The notes below the pieces were generated by a model. That model searched no databases and had not been told where the DNA came from. It saw only the letters and a program-made list of their open reading frames with translations. A stretch of DNA of 64,000 bases from Isoetes taiwanensis. Its lineage: Eukaryota; Streptophyta; Lycopodiopsida; Isoetales; Isoetaceae. How positions within the stretch are numbered: position 1 is the stretch's first letter; every line of letters starts with the position of its first letter. The DNA is taken from the NCBI GenBank assembly GCA_021234155.1, contig JAJEKV010000184.1, forward strand, positions 62,001 to 126,000, written 5' to 3'. Made by a program: the position numbers and the translations under genes. Below, in pieces: positions 44,622 through 56,814 of the stretch.

Positions 44622-47169
44622 AACTTAGCTCGCGCTTGGGCGGCAGAAGGCCATGCTAAATGCGTTTTCTTAGAACATATTTTCACGTCTGGCACAATTT
44701 CGGCCAGTCACTGTGACAGCTAGCCTAAACGTAGAAAATTTAATTACAAATATCATTTGAAATGACAGCTAAAGATAACGTCGAAAGGTTTAATTTGAAA
44801 AGTCAAGTAAATTGTGTATCTTACGTTTGTCCGAGACCACATACATAGTCTTCTCATTCTGCCTCTGCCTTCTATGCGTTTCTTAACATGAATGGCATTT
44901 ATTTACTTCTAATTTTTCTTTCTTACAATATTCGCTAGAATTTCCGGTGGCCTAATTTCATGCAACCACGTCAGCTAGACTGATTTCAAGAAATACTAAT
45001 CTTATTATGGCGTGTGTCTTGAACCACGCCCTAATTTTAATGGCTCGGATTCTACTAAACCGATGGGGGAGATGATGCCACATAACAATGTTTTTAGGGT
45101 TCGCGAGGCCGGTATGGCGCCCGCTGCACTCCTCCAATGTCCACACACGGTTTTAGCCTGCTATCTCGGTGAGGCCGTTTTGGAAGAGCCACAAAGAAGC
45201 TCAGCTTGCATCTTCCATTTCGGCCTTGGCCTTCCCCAACTGTATGAAGCCTGCAATGAGCTTTCAAATAGAATAGGGGATCGAACAGAATAGGGCTTTT
45301 AAAGATCGGCTGCAAGATCATCAGAGCTTTTTCTATGAGCTATGTTCATGCAGCCATGGTCGTTACAAGGTATTCAGGGCAACAAAAGGCCTAAAAAGAT
45401 TTGTCGTTGTCAAAATGTCTGTTGAAGACCAGTTGGATAGAGCAATAGCATTGGAGAGAGCATTAACATGGGCTTATACAGGCTCAAACAGTCTGTTTTC
45501 ATTCCGTCTGTTTCATGAGCATCTTCACCAGAGGCATCAACTGTTATGGGCTGGGAGTCTGGGACACAAAAATAAATAACGTGGAGCAAATTGCTTTGCA
45601 GCAAGGTTATCCAAATATAGTTCCAACACTGGAAGCTTCATTTGAAAGTAAGATTCTTGCACACATCCCTAATTTAAGTTTTCTTTAGTTGAAGTAGCCC
45701 AGCAATGGTTTTGAGAGTCCTGGGCAGATCTTTTCTATTGATCTTTTCTATTTACGTTTGATATTTGTGAGTTGTGAGCGAAGGCATGGCTTCTCAACCG
45801 AGATGAAAGTGGCATATATTATTCCTCATATATATGCTGCTAAAACAGATATTTGTGGCTATAGAACTTTGCAAAGAATGATGCTTTTTTTATTTCAATT
45901 TCTCCACACGTCAATTTGGGGTAAGTTTTGAGGTGTTAACTGTAGATTTTCTCATGCTTGAAAGGACGTTGTAAATGCTTTAGCTCTAACATGTTGCAAA
46001 AACTTCTTATCACTATGAGTATGTTTTCAAATTGCTGTAACATATTCTCTTCTTGGTAGTTTCATATATTTTTTTGCCCTTTTTTTAACTGATCACACTA
46101 CTGATAATTTCTTATGAAGCAGCCATTGTGGTTGAGTACGATGGGTAATATTTGATCCCATGGCATTGAAGTTCCAAGTGCATACTGACTAAATAGAGAC
46201 CATATATCACTTCCTCCAAGCTCATTGTGAGTGGATGCTGCTTTTGAGGAACATGACAAATTAGAATTGGAGGTAAATGCTGTTGATGCTATTGAGACCA
46301 CAACTCCAAAGAAATAACTGCATCATCCATTGTGAGAATTTGCACATACTCAGCATACAAGAATAAGTCAACAAAAGCTTAAGATATATAGATCATGGAG
46401 ATGAGTTCATCAGTAGCCATAAATCTTTGGGTAAAGTTCTTAGTGCAGAAAGATCTACATACGAATTGATGTGTCTGAGATATGGGTAAGAGTGCAATGT
46501 GAAAACCAGCATATCGAGCGTCTGTAGGGTTAAAAAGCGGAAGCTCCTTTGCCTCAGAGTAAGGCAGATATAGCCTATTTTACAGATATAGCCTATTTTG
46601 CAGATCACATATCGGAGAAAGGAACCCTTCCATAACAAAATAAACAATGGAGCAAGTATACCATATGCATGCAAGAGCCTACGCGTTTTTATTTTCAGAT
46701 TAAGGCAAGGCAAAGTTCAGCGTGATTTTTGCATATACAGAAATAGACATCAAGGAGCCTGCTTTGGGTCTGGAAAGTGATTCAGTTCCTTCTTTAGCTA
46801 GCGTTTTTCATCTTCAACAATCACTATTGGCATTGCATTAAGTATGCGATGCAATAAACTGCAGTCATTAAGGAAAAATATTTCAGAAGGAAATATTTGC
46901 AGTCAAAAAGCTGCTTATACTTGCATTATAGTGAAAGCCATCAAACCGTCAAACCACTTACAATGAGCTACATAGTGTTGAATCAAAGACATTGCAGATT
47001 GAAATTCGCAATCTAATGTTCTGCATTGTTAAAATCTAGGTGCTAATTTGATTTCATAGAAAAATTGAAAGAGGCAATGGACAATATGCCAAAGTAAACG
47101 AATTGTGTTTGTGCCCCCAAGAAAAGAAAAGATTCACAAATGATCAGTCGTGGAGGTTCGCTAAAGATT
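44622..47169. other. upstream region of the transporter and gene-free spacer
   Basis: The promoter of the OPT gene must lie at the left end, but no TATA box is obvious. Two similar stretches (ATAAGCTTA-ATTACAGA at 44373-44408 and 44456-44476) lie inside intron 1 and not here. Beyond 45 kb there are only short unconserved frames and a 19-base duplication at 46566-46600. Confidence 0.4.
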
Positions 47170-47464
47170 ACCCGAACAGATTGTAAATTTTGAATTTAAC
47201 AAAAAAAAAAATCAAGTAGGTTCTATTGAAGTGCAGGTTAGCTTGAAGTTGCTAAAGATTACCCAAATTCAATGTAAATTCTAAATTTAACAAAAAAAAA
47301 TCAAGTAGGTTCGATTGAAGTCGCTGAAGATTTGCCCAAACACAATGTATATTTTGGAATTTGTTTAAAACAACCAAGTTGGTTTTCATTTGAATGAAGA
47401 TTTGCCCAAACACAATATATATTCTGGAATTTGTTTAAAACAACCAAGTTGGTTTTCATTTGAA
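47170..47464. repeat. short tandem duplications (about 70 and 110 bp units)
   Basis: GAAGATTTGCCCAAACACAA and the next 50 bases occur twice in a row (47325-47394, 47395-47464). To the left two copies of TTAACAAAAAAAAATCAAGTAGGTT with CTAAAGATTACCC form a related, longer repeat. Confidence 0.8.
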
Positions 47465-47597
47465 TGATGTAATGGTAGAATAATTTGGAGATAATTTTCT
47501 CATAAGAGAAAATTGTGACTATTGATTTATCGAGTAACTTTGAATTAATACCTTTTTTTCTCATTGTTAATTTATCATTTCCAGGTTCTTAACTTAT

Positions 47598-47626
47598 GCC
47601 CAGCAACGCTGGGCAACTGTAACTAG
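47598..47626 (+). mobile_element. Helitron 3' terminus (plus strand)
   Basis: A 7-bp stem with 3-base loop (GCCCAGC-AAC-GCTGGGC) is followed after eight bases by CTAG and then a T, the standard Helitron 3' end (hairpin plus CTRR, insertion before T). The same end recurs at 63898-63925 and, inverted, at 60912-60939. The 5' end of this copy cannot be placed. Confidence 0.7.
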
Positions 47627-47629
47627 TTG

Positions 47630-48215
47630 TAAATAACCATTTGCTTTAATCTATTTAAAGTTGTCGAGGTACAAGATCATTAAATTTTGTGGGGCACAGT
47701 TTATTCAATGTGAGTGATGGTTTCGCAATGAAGGTAATGTTTGTCTTGAACCACTAGATTTCCATTTCATAGTGTTTGGCGTTTGATCTCAATTCACTAA
47801 TTCTCTCGATTTTTCTTTCTACGATTATTCTTTCTAGTGCCGAAAGCTTTGGATTTTTTGAATTTGTGGCTTGGATTTGACTTGCTTGCTATTGCCAAGG
47901 CATTCCCAAGGTATGTTGCCCTAATTTATAATCGTCATGTTAGGATTTTATACTTTTTGCAAATTCTATACCTTGAGTGGGCTACATTGAGTTATACCTA
48001 GATGTCCCCTAACCCTATCTCCATAACCATTGTGTTAAGATTTAAACTTTTTTGCAATTCTATACGTTAGATTGGATTGCATAGACACCCTTCAAGCAAT
48101 GGCTATAAGATAGTGCAGCCAGCAGAATGTTCCTAGTTCCTGAGATTGTTCTGCATCACCGTAGCAACAGGTCACGAATCTTAGCAAACTGATCGGCCCC
48201 CAGTTATGATATTGT
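47630..48215. other. AT-rich spacer
   Basis: No gene or repeat recognised apart from two related stretches GTTAGGATTTTATAC and GTTAAGATTTAAAC near 47940 and 48030. Confidence 0.35.
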
Positions 48216-48296
48216 TAGGATAAGCTGTCTGGTCCAGCATTCCCTGCTCTTTCAGTGAGCTGCTCAGGGAATGCTGGACCAGACAGCTTACCCTAA
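48216..48296. repeat. perfect hairpin, 26-bp arms, MITE-like
   Basis: TAAGCTGTCTGGTCCAGCAT plus TCCCTG (48221-48246) is the exact reverse complement of 48265-48290, with an 18-base loop. With one mismatch the stem extends to TTAGGATAAGC. It could be a young MITE or, if transcribed, a small-RNA-type precursor. Confidence 0.85.
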
Positions 48297-50315
48297 TACA
48301 TTTTGCATTACACCTTTTTACATTTTTGCATTACCATGTAATTCTTTCTTACAAAAAGAAAAAAATGATCTCTTAAAGAAGTGTCCAAGCCATCCTACAA
48401 ACAATAATCTATGCGAGAACAGTCCAATTTGTGTGCACTTATTTGTAGATTAGTGTGCCTTTCTCAAAGAGGATGTTTTTTTGCAACCTGTACTTATAGG
48501 GATTTATGAGTAAAGGGAGAATATCCAATGTGAATTTTACAAAGAAATCAAACTTGTAGATCAGATTTGACTGCTTGGTGAGAATTCTTGCACGTAAATA
48601 AAGAACATAGGCTATTAGATAATTTCAATGGCAAGAAGATGTTTTTGGTGCGCCATTGTTCTCATATACATAGCTCTCTCTAAGATTGTGTATCATCGGT
48701 ACCTATATATTAATGGCAGATGGCATTCAATCTGGCGGATTGCCTATTTGTGGTGGAATATCTCTTGTTTTTGGGTTGCCCCTAAAGGGCAAGCACTTGC
48801 TTATGTAGGTAAAGAGCATACTAGGTATATGCTAGTATATACTTGGATATGCTTAGTGACTGGCCTAAACCTGCATACCAAGTAATCTCACCGTTGGTGA
48901 AATTTTTGAAGCTTTCCTCAAGTTCGTCCATGATAACCTCAACAAATGTCGCCAAACTATAGGTTTTATTTTCTCCTCTTATGGTGCTCTATGGTCCAAG
49001 TTTGACAGTTGAACCTATTTTCAAAAAGTTTGTTAACCACCTAGTTGTTAACATTGTGCACATGCTAGGTGTCAGTGGTGGCAGACTACACTTAGCATGT
49101 TTAGGTTAGCATAAGTGTAGGGCTTAGATTTAGTTAGATGTAGGGCTCAGATTTGTGGTCTACACGATATTAGACCAAAGCCTCTTCAGATGTATTCAGG
49201 TTTTATCTCAAGTTTGGAGAGCCTCATTTGGCGCACGTTTCCTTCACTCTTTGTACATATTTGATTCTCTTGTTCTTATTTTGTGGTCATGAGCATGGCA
49301 GCTTTGTAGCATTCCATAGTCATAGACTGCTGCTGCATGGTGTCTGCCAAGAACTCACAATTAACAATGGCGCCGTTATGTCGGGTTCGCTCGTGTTCAC
49401 TTTCTTTAGCTTTATTGTCTGCTCTCGTCTTGCTGCTCTCATGCTTCTCCGTTTTGAAAACTTACAATATTCTCCACCCTTTACATTTCCTTTGTTTGCC
49501 CAACCAGGTCGATTCATGTATCTACCTGAAGGCCTTTGTAGCTGATGATTCTGCCAGCTGATCAATTTCATCTTGTTAATCTGTTCTAAAGACTCTGATT
49601 TTAAGGTGCAGTAAGCACAGTTTGCAGTTAAAGGATTTCTGGAGTGGTGACAGCACTCCTCTTTGCAAGATTATCAGATAAATTTTATCTTCTATATGCT
49701 GAAAAATTATCAGAAATCTTATGACTTTTTTGTTATCTTCTATTTTATTTCATTTATCAGAAGTTGTGCTTTTGCACACCCGAAAATATTCTCTATCACA
49801 TGCAACAGGGATGTTCGCATAGTCGATGTTTGCATAGTCTGCATCCGTAAGCCTCAAGTTTTTCATGAAGCTTTCTTCTTCAGCTTATTTATAGAGGGCC
49901 AACACTTGGCTAGCCCTCAAGTCTCGTCATCACAGGTTCTATAGCAAGGATTTTCAAGGTCTTCATCTGCACAAAGATACATCTAGAAGGGAAGTCCACA
50001 AATTCTTTATCAGCAACTATTCTGGTCCAGTCTCACACGTACCTGCATATTTTCAATCTGCCATATCAAAATGCATTCCTTATTGAGTTTTTTCACGAGG
50101 GCCAGCACTTTGGCTAGCCCCCATCCATCTATTCAAGCGCATACAGGCTCCAACAAAAATCTGTCTTCATTCAGGCTCTCTAGTCTGCATCACCTGCAAA
50201 CAAGCAAATATTTCATCAGTTAAGAAGATTCAACTTGACAATCTTTGTGGGACACAGTCAAATATTTTATCTATGTATCCAAAACGGTGTAGCATCAATC
50301 ACAGGCTAACCCTAC
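48297..50315. other. gene-free spacer
   Basis: Only short unconserved frames. A frame at 49228-49545 has a hydrophobic start but no family resemblance and is not called. Confidence 0.35.
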
Positions 50316-50439
50316 CAGGGATAGGTTCAATACGCTGTACGTTTTATACGAAATACGTATGAATTCTATGATACGGCACATATTTGCCATATAAAACGTA
50401 AAAAATACGGCAAAAAAAATTTTCGGCGTCGAAAGATTT

Positions 50440-50840
50440 TCGCGTGCGCGAAAACATCTAATTCACGTACGCGAAAGTTTTTTTGCGTATGCAAAACAGT
50501 AAAAACCGCGTACGCGAAAAAAAAAATTCGCGTACGCGATTTTCACTGTTTCGCGTATGCGAAAGTTTTTTCGCGTATGCCAATAGTGAAAACCGCGTAC
50601 GCGAAAAAAATATATATATATTTCTTTTTTTTTCGCGTACGAATTTGAAATTTGAATTTCGCGTACGCGAAATCCTATAAACCGCGTACGCGAAACTTTT
50701 TTCGCGTACGCAAAACAGTATAAAGTGGGTAGCATTTTTTTTTTTTTCAACGAATTTGAAATTTAAAAACCGCGTACGCGAAACCTTCTGTTTTGCGTAG
50801 GCGGAAGTTTACGCGAAACAGAAGGTTTCGTGTACGCGGA
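50440..50840. repeat. CGCGTACGCGAAA subterminal repeat array
   Basis: About fifteen copies of CGCGTACGCG or variants (CGCGTATGCG, GCGTACGCAAAA) alternate in both orientations. The same word family recurs at 52960-53040 at the other end of the element. Confidence 0.85.
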
Positions 50841-51501
50841 CGCACAAAAAAAAAAAAAACCTTGACCGAGCTAGACCAGGCAACAACCCTACTAGCACGC
50901 CAGACTACTTCAGTCAATCCATCCATATTCTTATCATCCCATACATGGACCGAGCTAATCCAAGATGGCATACTTTCTCCATGATCTTTAAATGATACAT
51001 GTTCATGCCTTAGTTCAGCTGTGTACTTACACCTTTTTAGAACTAAAAATTTCAGCATTACTAATTACATGATCATTTTCTAAACCATTCAAGGTCAATA
51101 TATCTGGTCGTGCAAATCAATTAAGAAGCAAGATGCTTTCTTTAAAAATTAAAATACATTTTTAGAATGCACAGATTACCACTCAAGGCATCGTACATGA
51201 GCTATGGCAAAAAGCCAGCTAGATTAAAATATCAAAGTTTCAAACTAAATATAAGTGCATTAACTTATGCATGCAGTTAAGATAACAGAACAATTTAAGT
51301 TATCCTGCTTAAAACATCATGAAGCTACTTCCCTTTATCAGATAAACCTCATTGAATTGCTGCCACTATAGAAGTTCTTGTACGCCAAGATGAGCAGCTA
51401 GTTGAACTTGGCACCCCGATCCCATCATTTCGATTCCATCATCCATGCAAAACACTTAAACCTAGGACAAGAGAACCACATTGAGAGGAGAAAATCCGTA
51501 C

Positions 51502-51691
51502 CTGCAGCCAAACAAGCAAACATTAGCATGAATATGGTAATGATGCCAGGGCCAAAAGGTACATTGGGTTTTCTCGGCTTATCGCCCTTCACCCAATGTA
51601 GCCTCTTGTCCTTAGCTAGTGTGAGTGACAAAGACAAACTGGAATCTACTAAATGCAAATGGTAATCTAGACATACTAGATTTACCATCAA
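51502..51691 (-). other. possible captured exon
   Basis: On the minus strand LAKDKRLHWVKGDKPRKPNV is followed by a hydrophobic segment GIITIFMLMFACLAA and ends at a GCAG|GTACGG donor near 51501. The exon-like look and location inside the transposon suggest captured host sequence; the parent gene is not recognised. Confidence 0.3.
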
Positions 51692-53088
51692 ATATATACC
51701 ATCAAATGTGAAACTTGTGGTTCAAATTTTAAAGCTTCAAGAATCATATTATTTAGAATTCAAAAAGACATCCTAAATAGTCATTTGTTACCAGTCCATG
51801 ATGTTTTAAAAGGCAACTTCCCGATCGTAAGATGCACCTTTGAATCATTATGCGGTCAAAGTTCCACTTGGAACAATGAGTATCGTGGATATATATGTGG
51901 AGTATCCATCCAAGCTTTGATTTAAAAAGAACTTCATGTCGATAATAAACCAGAACAAACATTTCTTCTAAAGCTCAAATGGAAATGTTAGCATTTAATT
52001 CTTGGAGCTTCGTGAAATAGTTGTGTCTTTAAAACATCCTCTCAAACCAGGGATTGAAATGCAATGCAACAAGTAGCAAACCAAATGTATATCGGATTAG
52101 TCATTTCTGAGACTGAATTGATTTGAAGATCTTTGCTTCACTGATTTCCATATATCCGAATGAACCATAGATCCCGAATGAACCATCTTGCTTTTTGACT
52201 TGTAAGGCATCTCCTTATGCTGGGAGCAGCAAATAGGATGGATAGGCTATAGCACAAGCTTCGGTTACTTCAAGGTAAATTCCGAAATTGGATCTTAGAT
52301 CATTTGTTGGCACCAGTGAATCATGTATCTTGTTTGCAGGAAGCCGAAAACAAGAACCGCCGCCCTGGCCGGTAGCTTGTGGCGGCTTAAAAATCGGCAG
52401 AATATGCACGTTAGGGTTTCCAGAACCCTTAAGACGAAATTACTATGGTCAAATATCCTCTTGGAAGACTTCTTGTCAATATTGGGATTTCGAATAAATT
52501 TTAGAGGCCCAGCTTTGCCTTGAAAAAAGCCACCTTTAAGTGTAAATCTATTGTTGCAGATTCTTGGTCAGACAATAAACATCCAAAGGGTTTTTGCCCT
52601 TGACATTAGCATTAATGGTAGCAACTTGCCATTTATTCTCAAATGTCCTGGGCTCATAAAGAAGGTACTTTGTTGTATTTTTAGTATACATAAGACTTCT
52701 GCTCAAATGCATATGCCAGTTCACCTCACTAATTTTCATCTGCATCAGAAGAATGTGAAAGGCCCCAGCTCACACAATGCTCAAACAGTTAATACATCTG
52801 TTTTTTCATATGTTTCCAATCTTGCAAGGTATACCCATTGCCCTTGCTTCCATTTAAGTTGCTAGTGGTATACAACCAATATTACATAATGTTTACCATC
52901 TCAGAGCTCACACTCAAGAAGCAAGCTTTAATCAATAATAATAATTTAAAAAAAAAAAAACCGCGTAAGCGGTTTTTCGCGTATGCGAGACTAAAAAATA
53001 CGTAAAATACGTTTTTTTTCCAAAAAAATACGTATTTAACTTTATACATCAGCAAATTTAGATTTCGTACGTACAGAACCTATCCCTG

Positions 53089-53976
53089 GGCAGCACCGAT
53101 TCATGCAAATATCGCCATCCTTTTTTTTTTCAACATAGCTCTCTACAGCACATCCGGTCAGTTCTTATCCACAGCAGCTCAAATTTCGGCACTATATTAG
53201 GGCAAATCATTCCATTTTTAGCACATTTTCTCAGAAGGTCCGTCATCCAAGGCCGCCCAACTACTCGGTTTCTCCACAAATCTTAGGGCAGCATGAGCAT
53301 TTTAGGGCTCTTTCGAGCACAACGGTCCAAATTTTGTCGCCCAGATCTTCGGCTCTGATAGGCTTCCATTTATTTCGGCTCACGATTTATACCAGGTACA
53401 CTCTTTACGGTCATGCTCACGGGCCATGCCCATGCCCACGCCCACGCCCAAGGGCCCAGTAGACGCCCACAGACACGGCCCACGCCAGGGTATTATGACA
53501 ATACGGCCAAAATTTTAGCTGGCTGATAACGCCCACGCAAGTTAAAGCCCACGAGCTATGCTTGGCTGATATCAAGACACGGGAGCTCTTGCAACACAAG
53601 GAGAAATTTTAAAGGGAACATTCACGCTTTGTTGCTCATGACTGATCACGGGGTCTGCATTCTAGTGTTTATCTTTTTAAGGCCCCCTATATTGTTTTTT
53701 AGTGGGATTTTTTGCTATTGTTTGACTTACCCATGATATGAGAGTATAGTTGTCACATCTTTTTAGCCCACTTACATTACTTATGGCCCATCAACATCAA
53801 CATTATTTGGGCATTCAATTTCGACACCACGAGCTCAGGCTCATCTTTCGGCGACAAAAACCAACCATTATCATTACCATCGCTTCCGCTCCTAAATTTT
53901 TTTAGCACCATGTTGTAATTGTCGGACTTGTCTTATAAAAGTCTGCACATGTTTTTGTGCTAATATTAATACCATA
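53089..53976. other. spacer with CCCACGCCCA-rich patch
   Basis: A short run of CATGCCCACGCCCACGCCCA repeats lies at 53420-53455. No gene recognised. Confidence 0.4.
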
Positions 53977-54125
53977 CTAGTAATTGCGCCCATCATGCTA
54001 GGCATGAGTTGGGAACCCGTGTGTATGGGAACCTGTTCAGCTCAGACTCCTTTTCATAAATATATATAATAGAAACCAAGCCCAACAAGTTTTTTGTGCA
54101 TTCGACACCCTTTCTCGTCCCTTTG
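53977..54125 (-). mobile_element. diverged Helitron 3' end (minus strand)
   Basis: CTAG at 53977-53980 followed by an imperfect hairpin, then CAGCTCAGACTCCTTTTCAT, TAATAGAAACCAAGCCC and TTTTGTGCATTCGACACCCT. These blocks recur in the same order at 60912-61080, so both are 3' ends of one family facing left. Confidence 0.6.
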
Positions 54126-54179
54126 CCATGGCATGCCTCCAATGCCGTCGTTGGATAAATTTCTCGTGTCCAATCAGAA

Positions 54180-55620
54180 TCACACCATGAACTTAAAGAC
54201 ATAGGCCACTTGCTCCTTCTTTATGTATCTAAGTAACTTCTTACTAGACATGCATTGCATGATTGGGGTGACTTCTTTACCTGTTATCTCAATGACTTTG
54301 CCATTTGGCGCCGTTAAGGTGACTTTTCGCTTCCCGCAATCAATCATAGCTCCAGCCGGGCCAAGGTATTCCATGTCTATAATCAAGTCATACTTGCAGA
54401 TGTTCATGACTTCTGCTCCCATTCTAACGTTGATACCTGACAAGTCTATGTCGAAGTTGATCCTCTTTCCTGTTGTGTGTTGGATTGCTCCACTTGCCAA
54501 CACAACAGGCGTGGGCTTGGACTTCAAGGGCTTCAACTTCAACAACTCTACCATCCTTGGTGAACCAAAATTATGGGTGCTCCCCGTGTCTATCAACACT
54601 ATGAAGGACTTGGCTTTGACTTTTCCTATTGTCGAGATGACCTGATATTGACTTTCGGCATTCTCAGAGTCAATGGCAGCAAAGATGTGGCACTCACCCT
54701 GGATGTACTCGCAAGGGGTGTCTCCCATCCTCCTAGCTCTGCTAGTGCCGCATTCATTACAAAAGGACAGGTGTGTCTGATGTCCTGGTTGGAAGCACCT
54801 GAAGCACAACTGCTTTTCTATACACTCTTGTCTCTTCTCCTTCGGGATGGACTGTAAGAACTGCTTTACTGCTTTGGAGTAGTTTGAACCACTTTGAAGA
54901 TGACATGCTTCTTGTCCTGCGTTCCAAAATTTGCATTCTCTTGCTTTCCTTGGTTTGCATTGTACTGAGGCCTAGCAGCTGTCAGGCTTGTTGCTCTTGG
55001 ACTATAGCTTCTAGTAGCTTTCCCCTTATCCTGATAGTACTGCTACTGTTGTCCACTGGCTTGGGGACCTGTTCCTTGTAAGCCCACGGCCTTGGACTCT
55101 GTTATGACACTGTTCTGGAGTTGATAGCTCTCACAAGCTTCCTGATCTCCTCACTCAAGCCTTCTATATACCCCTCTACTGTATTCTTTCGCTCAACTTT
55201 GGCACATAGAGCCTCAGCCTCATAAATTCTTCAGCGTATTTCTGCACCGTCTTATTGCCCTGCTCCAACCTGTAAAACTGTTGCATCATATGGCTGTGTT
55301 CTCGGCACGTAATGATGCTTAAATGCCTTGAAGAACTTCTTGAATTTGCAGCTGTCCCTGCTTAACCCATGGCCTTGGCATAGCCTTTCCACCAAATTCT
55401 AGCCGCTCCCATGAGGTTGGCTGTTGCTACCTTGCCCTTGTCCTTATCTTTTATACTATAAGCATTCCCATACTCTCTCATCTCGTCCAACCAAGCCTCG
55501 GCTTCCATCTCTGATCTGTTATCTCCCAAGAACTATTCTAACTTCCTGGCTTTCCACACATTACTCAATGTGGAGTCGACTTTCTTCTGATAGTCGGCCC
55601 CATTCATGCTTTATCATGGT
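54180..55620 (-). pseudogene. gypsy gag-protease fragment
   Basis: The minus strand reads a frameshifted gag (KVDSTLSNVWKARKLE near 55580, then VERKNTVEGYIEGLSEEIRK near 55180-55120). A zinc knuckle CFRCFQPGH follows near 54800, and then an aspartic protease with the intact active site LIDTGSTHNF near 54590 and DIDLSGINVRMGAEVMNICK downstream. The last 209-residue frame (54809-54180) is open; gag above it has several stops. No reverse transcriptase follows to the left, so the element is truncated. Confidence 0.8.
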
Positions 55621-55789
55621 TGATGTCATGAACCTACGCGAAAACAAGAAAAATACATAGAAAATACGCAAGAAATACGGAAGAAATATGCCAAGATCGG
55701 CAAAGAATCTGATATATGAACAGGAATGAAGAGTACAATGGCCCGAAGACAAGCAGGAACACGAGACAGATGCCTAGAAGGCTCAAGAC

Positions 55790-56140
55790 TGGCGTTGAAC
55801 TGGAATGGTTCGACAAGAAGGAGATGCCTCCTTATATATGTAGGCCAACGGTCAGGATCGCGCCACTCCAATGGATGAGATCATGCCAAGTGTTGCCCAT
55901 GCATGTAGGCTCTAGAATATTCTAGAACCTCCTGGAAACAACCCCGCATTATGAGAAAGATATCAGATAATGTCTTTAACAAATATTGGTAGGACATTTG
56001 GCAAAGGTGTGTGACTCGTAACTGGAAGGTTGCGAGTTCAATCTTGCTCAATGCAACTATTCTTTTGCATCCATGTGATGACCGTCTTTTGTACATACGA
56101 GTATAATGTTTGTATGATATGAATATCCGTATGGCCGTCA
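55790..56140 (-). repeat. 3' LTR of the internally deleted gypsy element
   Basis: Same length as the other LTR, about nine bases in ten identical by eye. It follows a purine tract AGGAGGGGGATGGCG. The stop codon of the chromodomain frame is the first three bases of this LTR. Confidence 0.85.
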
Positions 56141-56814
56141 CGCCATCCCCCTCCTACGACGACGACGAGTCCTCAGAGCTGGGGCCGGAGTACTCAAACT
56201 TGGCTTATCCGGGTAACGGCGGTGAAAGTCCGCAATTTTATCAGGTGCATTACTCAGATTTTTGGCAGGCTCCCAGGTTCTATCGCTTGGTGAGTAACCT
56301 TCCCAATCGACAAAGTAATACAATCGTCGACGAAGAAGCTTGGAGTCCAGAATCTCTCGAACCTCAAACTCCTCATGATCATCAATTTCTACTGGCGGTG
56401 GCAGCGGAGGAACGCGATCTGGGAAGGTATTGACTGTGTAGGGCTCCAATAGAGAAACATGAAATACTGGATGAAGTCGAACAGCTGGAGGGAGCTCGAG
56501 CCGGAATGCCACATTGCTGATCTGAGTCGTGATCCGGTAAGAACCAAGGCGATGATAGTCAAGCTTATTGCAGGGACGTGAGATAGGGAGGTCCCTAAGA
56601 AGAAGCCAGACAAGGGTCATCAACGTGAAATTTAGGAGCTTCCTGCCGATACAAATCAGCATAATGCCGATAGCGTTCCTGTGCTCGGTGAAGATGATGC
56701 TGAAGATCCGATTAAACAGCCTGAAGTTTCTCAAGTCGAGACTCGGCACTAGGATTGACCGAGTCACCACCAGCGACGAAGCCCAGGCCATCAATACTCT
56801 CGACTAATAAATTC
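56138..56814 (-). pseudogene. integrase C terminus with chromodomain; catalytic core deleted
   Basis: The integrase zinc end (EFISREY near 56800) runs straight into RLEKLQAVQSDLQHHLHRAQ near 56730-56680, so the DDE core of roughly 150 residues is missing. The last part is well kept: AFRLELPPAVRLHPVFHVSL, then a chromodomain EFEVREILDSKLLRRRLYYF VDWEGYSPSDRTWE near 56340-56230, and an Arg-rich end. Known chromodomains of this kind steer integration to marked chromatin. Confidence 0.85.

Larger units (their letters stand above)
50316..53088. mobile_element. hAT-like non-autonomous transposon (about 2.8 kb)
   Basis: The left end CAGGGATAGGTTC at 50316 and the right end GAACCTATCCCTG ending at 53088 are perfect 13-bp inverted repeats of the CAGGG type common in hAT elements. 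Inside each end are ATACG/CGTA words and arrays of CGCGTACGCGAAA. No 8-bp target duplication is visible (AACCCTAC versus GGCAGCAC) and no transposase is readable, so the class rests on the ends only. Confidence 0.6.

Noticed and set aside
45012-45293. 93-codon frame upstream of the transporter
   Set aside because: No family resemblance, no splice context, and the opposite strand is equally open.
49228-49561. Overlapping hydrophobic frames of 105 and 74 codons
   Set aside because: T-rich composition explains them, and neither has a recognisable domain.
50316-53088. 8-bp target duplication for the hAT-like element
   Set aside because: AACCCTAC on the left and GGCAGCAC on the right do not match, so the class rests on the ends only.
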